Shown: one piece after another, positions 57,158 to 64,000 of the stretch | How positions within the stretch are numbered: position 1 is the stretch's first letter | Layout of the letters: each line of letters begins with the position of its first letter | The notes under the pieces: model-generated | Told to the model about the DNA's origin: nothing | Seen by the model: the letters and a program-made list of their open reading frames with translations, nothing else | Database searches by the model: none | Translations under genes and position numbers: made by a program | Assembly: GCA_012845835.1 (NCBI GenBank) | Contig: JABAKD010000009.1 | Span: 3,758,904-3,822,903, forward strand | Origin: Undaria pinnatifida | Taxonomy: Eukaryota > Sar > Phaeophyceae > Laminariales > Alariaceae | DNA length: 64,000 nucleotides | Direction of reading: 5' to 3'

Positions 57158-57740
57158 AAAAAAATACACTCCAGCTGTGAGATCGAATACTTTGTCGTAA
57201 CTCATCTTTTCAAGATGTGTGTTATACTCTGATCGCGGGTATTACAGGTTGTGTGTCCTTATTTAGGATACAGGTCGGCACTCTCCTTGCAACTAGAGTG
57301 TAGCTACGAATCAGGGTCAAGAGGGTGATGTTAGGCAGTCTGTGCGCGGAAACTCTAAAACCCGTTTCTGAGGAGGACAAAATCTGACAGCTGTAGAAAC
57401 AAACGCATTAAGTGAATCCTGAAATTCCAATAACCTGTGAGGGGAGGGCGGACTTTTCAACGACGTAGCAACCTGATTTTGATCAAATTAGTGAGGGGGG
57501 CGGGGGGAGCGGGGGATGGACAGGTGGGGCAGCTTAATTTGTGCGTTGAAACTATGAATCGTTCTTGTGGGGGAGGGAGGTGGAAGGTGGGCAAGGGAGG
57601 GGGGGGGGGGAGGGGGGATGGCTTTAGGTCGCATTGACGTAGGGGTTTGCTATACGCGTTGTGCTAGGTCAAGGCGATGGTGCGGGTGGTGGGGGAGGAG
57701 GGGGCGTTTGGGGCGCGCGGGGGGGGGGGGGGGTAGAATT
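57158..57740 (+). mobile_element. F repeat, near-complete copy inserted in E
   Basis: It begins AATACACTCCAGCTGTGAGA and follows the full F order to the G-rich block: GATCGCGGGTATTACAGGTT, GGTCGGCACTCTCC, AGGGTGATGTTAGGCAGTCT, GACAGCTGTAGAAACAAACG, GTGAGGGGAGGGCGGAC, TTTTGATCAAATTAG, then poly-G runs (57600-57616, 57718-57732) and GGCTTTAGGTCGCATTGACG. It is the mirror of 44640-45225. Sequence to 57900 may be a further, unmatched end. Confidence 0.8.
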
Positions 57741-57904
57741 GCAGCAGCGGCATGGACTGCTCAAAAAGGAAATGAGGTAATATCCATGGCGTGGAAGTGT
57801 TTATTACTCTGGTGGATTTCGATATTAGGTGGATCGTTTGAGCAAGAGAGAGCAAGGAAAAAAATGGAGGTGGGGGGGTTTCATAAGGATTAGGTCACTT
57901 AATA

Positions 57905-57990
57905 ATTTGAATACACTCCAACTAGTAGCTCAAGAATTTGATCGAAACTCATCGTCCAACATTGTTTGTAATACTCCGATCTATTCTGTT
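57905..57990 (+). mobile_element. F terminal fragment
   Basis: AATACACTCCAACTAGTAGC, GATCGAAACTCATCGTCC and GTAATACTCCGATCTATTCT give a decayed second F terminus directly beyond the full copy. It could be the other end of that insertion or an independent fragment. Confidence 0.55.
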
Positions 57991-60960
57991 AAACACCTCA
58001 ACCACAAAACGGACTCGAATAATAGAGAACGCCATGATTGGGTAGTCGGGAATTGTAGCGTGTAAACCTATCCGCGACCTTAGCTAATACCTTTGGTAAC
58101 TCCAGAAACCATTGGTTACCGGACCGCGGTTGTGGTGAAGGTGCGGGCGCTTTTAGATCTTGGCTAAGGGCTTGTCCGAGCCTCTCATGCGAAAACCTAT
58201 ACTAACACATGTATTTCTCCGCGGTATGGCAAAACACACATACCCATCACACCATGTTTATACGCTGCTACCGCAAGAGCCATATTATGGCTGTTATTGA
58301 CAGCCCAAACTCAGTGGAAAAATGAGCGAGGATCCCCATTTGATACTCCACGCTCGCCGTTATACGAAACCCAACGTCAACCCTACGGTTGCTACCTTTA
58401 AAGGGCGCACTTAAAATTGTCTCCTTCATACTAGACCAAGTTGGCAAAAACGAAAATTTTTCCATGGCCGTCAACAAAGCAGCTGGACGAAGCGTATATG
58501 GCAGCTACGGTGAAGGTAAGGGGGGGGGGGGGGGGGGGGGCAGGTTATTCGTGGTCGTAGTAATGTATCGAAACACTCTCGCATCCTTACTATGCCGAGG
58601 AAGAGCACGTCGAGGTTTCACCTACCAGCCATATATAGCTTGCTCCTACCGCGAAGCCCCGAGACGTGTGCCTGTCTCATGTCGGAAAAACGGTATCCTC
58701 TAAAGAACTTCTTTTAAGATAGACTTCGGCTCCTTGTGGCTACCTTCTCGCTCATGGATGACAGCGCCTAATGTTTTGTTCCGTGGTCATTCTAAAGACA
58801 GGCATGGGTATAACGTTAAAACTGCCTCTTTAGTGCCTTGCAATATTTACGTTTCGCAATGCGATCATTCACCCTTGTGCGGACCAAGGGTTGTCCACCC
58901 GGCACAATTTGATCCAACTCCGTAGCCACCATGGTCACCGTCGAAAATGAAATGTAAAAATATACCGGCACACTGGTTGTCCAGCTTTCGCTGTGATTGA
59001 CGTGTTTTATATCGTCGTTGTCAACCAACGCCAACACCAATACGCATAGTACAGCGTACGTACCCACCGTGGCCAACGCCGGGGATTGCAGCAATATTGT
59101 TACTCACACATTCGTCTGTCAAGCAGGGGCACCTTGTGTTATGAAGCTCCTAGCTTGAGGATTAAATGTTGCACCTCACCAAACACCACTGGTAGTGCAA
59201 CCCGACGATCAACCCCACGGCCATACTTTCAAAAGTAATCGTAACGCCCTACATGAATGACATTTTAACGAGTTGGGTATAAAGAAGGTCCGACCATCTG
59301 GGATGGATTTGCTCGAAAGCGTTACCTCTAGCGCATCACGTGTCTATGACTGTTGTTATGTTTTCTATTCCAACTGTAATATATATGCAACATGAACTTT
59401 AAAACACAAGAAACGAAACTAAAAAACTGTTCTTCGTTTAAAAATAATGGTGTTTCGAGGAAGCTCCGCGTGGTGCTCGAGAGTTAGTATTTTATTTAGA
59501 ATAATACCGCAACGGAGGTATCCAAAATTGACCAAAAGCAAAGAGAGAGGGCCAGCGTCTGGTTCGCATGCGTTGCAGGCCATCCAGGTGCGCATGAGAT
59601 AAAGTCGGGTTCACAATGAAAAACAGTAACAACGTTCTCCAGCAGTGGTGCAACACGTTTGTGGCATGGTCGTCTTTAAACGGTCAACGGTAATCCGCCA
59701 TGCTCTTTCTTGCGGTTGCGCTGGAGTTCAAATATCAACGGACTACTCGTGATATGGGCGATTAACTTATTTTCTTGTGTGCCGTCACCGAAAGCGTGAG
59801 ATAATGAGCCAGTTAAAATCAACGATGATCGACGTCCTGTGGGAAAGCTGCATCCTCAGCGAAAGAAAAAAGTGGGGACACGCGCTAGGGAGGAGATAGG
59901 CCGACACGCATGCCACCATGGCTTATCTACAGCACGAGGGGAAAAGGACAAGGGTCGCACAAAATGAATGTATCATATTTTACAATACACAATACATGAT
60001 AAAGACATGAAACACGCGCGTCAACAATGAATGGGTAGTACCAATATTTTCACTTGAGGACATCTGCGTATACCTCGTCCAAGGACTGATTTCAGGGTGA
60101 AACAATTCTTCAACCTGGCTAACGAAAAACATCGAACCAGTGACAACCAGAAACAGGAAAGTGCAACGTGATCAACAATCCCACGCCCTACTGCAAGTCA
60201 GTACCAACAATGGCATCATACCGGTACCGAGCAGGTCTTTGGTTAGTTAACCCCGTGCATGGATTACGCCAACATCGCGGTACAGGTCAACCAGCGACAC
60301 CGGGAGGATCATTACTGTAGGTGGTCTGGCCCCACCGAGAATCAGATCTACGTCAAAATAGGAGTGCAGCGAGATGAAATTCGCCATAGCCTTGGATACA
60401 CAAAAACCGAAATATTGCGAAAATAGAACGAACAACCTTCAGACGATTGGGGTTGAAGAAACCAGTCATTGAAAACGTAAATTCGTCAAAATATTCTACC
60501 CCTATCAACGTCGGACGTGTCCCAGATCCAAGGTGGTATAAGTCGTATAGCGTGCCTACTACCGACATACCATAAGGTATGCAAATATGGAATCCTTGAT
60601 TCATGAAATGGTTAGCTTAGAGCTCATCAGCAACGCTATAATGTGGCACAAAAGTCAGTAATCACGCAGTTGAAGATACCCGTGCTTAAAACAAGTAGAG
60701 AGGGGGGAAAACACACCTAACAAAAACCGGGAGGCCTGACCCGCGGGCTACACTTCTTTCATGGGAGAGAACGGCGCAATATATAAAATTAAATACACAA
60801 AGGCTGTCGGGTTTTGGGATGTATCTGGCATCATCAATATTGGACTGATTCTACGATACCAACCACCGAAAGCAGCGATTAGCTTTAACGAACGTTTCAT
60901 GGCTTCTCGACAAGAGGAAGGATACAATTGAAAACAAGGTATTCACATATTTTCTTGTGT
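57991..60960 (+). repeat. E repeat copy 5, module B (right part)
   Basis: This continues the alignment with copy 1 from about 4180 to 7260: the GTAACTCCAGAAACCATTGG phrase (58094), ATGACATTTTAACGAGTTGG (59256), GAAGCTCCGCGTGGTGCTCG (59460), GGCCATCCAGGTGCGCATGA (59578), GATGATCGACGTCC (59823) and a CCAAGGTGGTATAAGTCGTA phrase (60530). A 22-base poly-G run (58518-58540) is unique to this copy. LINE-2, which ends module B in copy 1, is absent. Confidence 0.75.
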
Positions 60961-61065
60961 GCCAAGGCCTATCGATCGACGACGTCCGGGGTGACGAGGG
61001 ACTCCTTATTTCAGGAGGTCCGACCGGGAGCTGGTTTTGAAACCATCGATTTCGTTATAGAAATG
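60895..61065 (+). pseudogene. D module, plus-strand copy between E modules B and C
   Basis: NVSWLLDKRKDTIENKVFTY then FLVCQGLSIDDV is readable at about 60898-60993. A one-base shift then gives VTRDSLFQEVRPGAGFET (about 60995-61050). It matches the inverted copy at 38197-38475 and the short copy at 39420-39545. Its position between modules B and C suggests D may be an original part of E that copy 1 lost to the LINE-2 insertion. Confidence 0.55.
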
Positions 61066-61359
61066 TTGAGAGGGCTAGCGTAGAACGACTCCTGGCTATC
61101 TTATCACTCCGTTGCTTGTGGGACGCTCCTGACTGCTGTACCGGAAACCACTTTTTTGGGAGAGGACGGTGTATACTGAATTTGGCATGAATCCTCCCGA
61201 CACCTTTGGGTTGAGGCGCCCCTCGCGTCAAATCATAACACCCGCATAGCGTTATACCTCTATCGCATCATGCTTTTTTCATGTGGCTTTAACCCATGTG
61301 TATGCCAGCTTAGACGTACGGGTTTTTCATCTTCAGATCTCACCCAGGGTATCAAATTC
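61066..61359. other. Unassigned spacer between D and module C
   Basis: I find no match to 8520-9250 that I would trust, and no gene. It may be the original E sequence with the other copies too diverged or replaced. Confidence 0.4.
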
Positions 61360-63990
61360 CATAACTTGAAATGAAGCGCCTGAAAAAAAAGTGTATTACT
61401 ACATGCCGCTCTTACTTCAATATGCGTCGCGGTTGCTCTAGACTCACCTCTACAGTATGGCATTTTGACACTTGTCACTTGAATACATCTGTACCTCTCA
61501 CCCAGGGCGGAAATCGGGTGATTTTGACCTACGGAGAAAGCGAAAAGCGCCATTCAATACCATGGTTTAGTGACAAAGCAAACGTTTTGTGTTTTCCTTT
61601 TGCTGTTTACCTTATATCTCGAGATAGGGACACAAACATACACAGCAGAGAAAAATACCCTATCGTGAACTGAATACCATCTCTTGAGCACCCATATGCG
61701 GTTGCGTCTTTTAATCGGCTTCAAGTAGTTCAATATTTCCTCAAGGGGGAAGAGGGCCCGTTATGTAACCCTGGATCTGAGGTATCTGAAGCACTGCTGG
61801 GAGGGTGGGAGCGCGAGAGTAGTGCGAGGAAAATAGATTGGATGACGAAAAACAAAAAAAAAAAGAGATTCTCCAGCCGGCAACGGGGGTCCTAACGTAG
61901 TTCTGGTGAAGTATACCACTTTCTTTTAGGTTTGCGAAGAAACGGCCGTAGATGTAAACTAATATTGAGACCGAAGGGAACATTGCCAGAGATCGTTTAG
62001 TGTCATTCCCTGACCCGCGGGTCGGGTCACTTTTTTTTTTCAATTTGAAATTTTAAACGCCGAGAGCGCGTGCTACGTACGATCGAGGTGGCAGTTTGTC
62101 GCTAATAATAAACAAAGTATTGTTGTATGAATGATGAGGGTCCCTAATACTCAAAACTTTACCGTCGGAATCATGTTATTGCTTTGAGAGAGTTTTGAAG
62201 TAGAACCAGGGCCATACGATTGATCGTCGGATACCATAATGATGGGAGTAACCTCCCCCACTGGCGCTAGGATATTGCCGGTGAAAACAGACGGCCCGGG
62301 GCGTTGACCGCGATACCGAAGCGCGGTTTCTGAAAAAAGATTTCAAGGGTTTGCCGCCCCCCCCGGCGATTCGAAAGTAAATGTGAAAGACACATCTCTC
62401 ACACGCGGAGCGATGCAAAAATACAAAGAATAGTCCATGCCTCTGATACGCAAACAAAAACAGCACGGCCGCATGAGGTGTTCATCATCGTGAGTTCATC
62501 GTGGTTGAAGGTGACGACAACGCCAAATATGAGGACAGCAGCGGCGGGAAGAGGGACGTCGGGTCTGGTGCCGGTGCCAGCGATGAAGTCATCAAGCTGT
62601 AGCGATGTGTGTTTGCAACGCTAGTATTGTAATTTTGGCAAGGGAGATATAGCAGTGTTAGTAGCAGGGAGTGGGAATGCTGATGGTTCAAACGCTAAAA
62701 ACGATCTGGGCCTTTGGTCCTGGAGCAGGAGTACCGAGACAAGGGACACGATATGATATTGTAGCCATTGTGTTTTTTTTTAGCATCTTTGATCCATGAC
62801 TGAAAGATCGCCCCACCGGTGCACCGGTCATCAGGTCTGTGTCTTTCCTCGTCATCAACAGGCGAGACCATCGTCATCCCATACACACCAGCACGAGTTG
62901 TTGTAAACGCCTCACCCCAATGCATGCCAGCACGGTAGTCGTTCAGCTAGCTGTGTGACAATTATGTTTTAAAGTCGGAACGTCCAAAACATGTTTGGTT
63001 ATCCGTCCGCGTCTGCCTTTTTCTGTTTCGCTGTTGTCGGGCAAAATATTACCAACCCACATCCCATGAATGAAGTTTCCAGTAGAACGCATCCCTTTGC
63101 CTGCGACGAAACCAACTCTATCTCTAACACTCAAATGGCCTGCAAGCTCGGCCGCGGGGCGTTTAACTTAAAAATAAGATACGGGGAGGGGGGCATTTAC
63201 TTTGCGTTCCGGGCGTTTTCCGCATCTTTGTTTTGACAGCGGATGTTTTCTCCGAGTTTGCCCGTTGTCGCGAAAAATCCAGCGCCCCGGGGCGTCTACC
63301 GCGAGTCGGCCTTTACCCCAATTATCACGTTATATAGTATTTCATTTTTTTCTCTCAATCTGTTTGTGGCGTAGGGGTAAGGGTAGTTGGACGTATGAGG
63401 GGCCTTACAAACTCAAGGGTGCACCTATACCGTAGGACGTTGCCGGGATGGGCCACCCTCACCCTTACCTTCACTTATCTTTACCCGACCCGACCGGACC
63501 CGACCAGACAATACCCCTGGAAGACGCAACAATCGCAGTGGCTGATTAAGTGATATTCAGGATAAGCGACCCGTGAAGGTTAGGGCTACTGCACACACAA
63601 TACATAAAGCAAATTTCACCCCGCTGAAAATTCCCATAGGGTAGACATACCAAAAACAAATATCGCTAAATGAGTATTTTCCGACCATAGTGTGATGTAA
63701 GGACGTTACGGAGGCCCGATATTTAAAGCACAGATGTTGCAGCAAGGGTCACGGGTATTGTAAGATCTTGGCTGAGAGAGCAGGAGTTAGGCCTCATAAA
63801 TGGAAAGAAAAAGATACGTGTGACAACTAGTTGTTGGACTGCACGATTAGCTATATATACCCGGTACTTGAGCCTACATGATGGGCAATGAGGGTGAGGC
63901 ATAGCAGGAGGAGGCGCTGGGATGAAACACAAACGACTTGGATATGCATGCGATCTAACTCCGGTCGTGAATGAAATTCGGATCAAAGAT
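61360..63990 (+). repeat. E repeat copy 5, module C, cut by the window end
   Basis: This aligns with 9251 onward and 21270 onward: AATATGCGTCGCGGTTGCTC (61417), CTCTCACCCAGGGCGG (61495), GGGAGCGCGAGAGTAGTGCG (61807), the ACGATCGAGGTGGCAGTTTG phrase (62079) and AAAACTTTACCGTCGG (62151). Beyond about 62500 the match becomes hard to follow by eye. CCGACCCGACC-type short repeats occur at 63486-63507. No gene is recognisable; the copy presumably continues outside the window. Confidence 0.6.
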
Positions 63991-64000
63991 ATTAACGTAG

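Overview
This window looks like nuclear DNA of a eukaryote with a large, repeat-rich genome. No reading frame exceeds about 230 codons, and there is no operon-like packing, no rRNA and no convincing tRNA. Nearly everything I can recognise is a decayed retrotransposon fragment, a diverged multi-kilobase repeat or a satellite. The Ty1/copia fragment (LANQTRPDIANAV-type motif) and the LINE reverse-transcriptase fragments remind me of those in stramenopiles such as brown algae. That is an impression from memory, so I hold the taxon at low confidence.

Layout. 0-2.3 kb: a copia Pol remnant and a glutamine-rich open frame, both on the minus strand. 2.3-13.5 kb: the longest copy of an unclassified repeat I call E, built of modules A, B and C in that order, interrupted by a 5'-truncated LINE (LINE-2) and a short mobile repeat (F). 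13.5-16.9 kb: a tandem duplication and a longer LINE-2 copy with a readable reverse transcriptase. 16.9-25.9 kb: a second E copy (A then C) with F and a reversed LINE-1 fragment between. 26.7-31.1 kb: several LINE-1 pieces, one split by F. 31.1-38.1 kb: two more A modules separated by a minisatellite and another LINE-1. 38.1-45.2 kb: mixed debris with a reversed LINE-1 piece, a recurring peptide module (D), a GC-rich single-stop pseudogene with twin CCAAT boxes, a tandemly duplicated coding-like segment and a full F copy. 45.6-51.0 kb: a complex satellite array of about 40 units carrying SalI-type palindromes. 51-56.2 kb: the most gene-like part, with several frameshifted protein-coding remnants of unknown function. 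56.7-64 kb: a third E copy (B then C), again carrying F, running off the end.

How the parts relate. E appears oldest, because LINE-1, LINE-2 and F all interrupt it. F also interrupts both LINE families, so F moved most recently. All E copies lie in the same orientation. At least two have a LINE-1 3' end at the same left junction, which suggests block duplication rather than independent insertion. I see no intact autonomous element and no gene I would confidently call functional.
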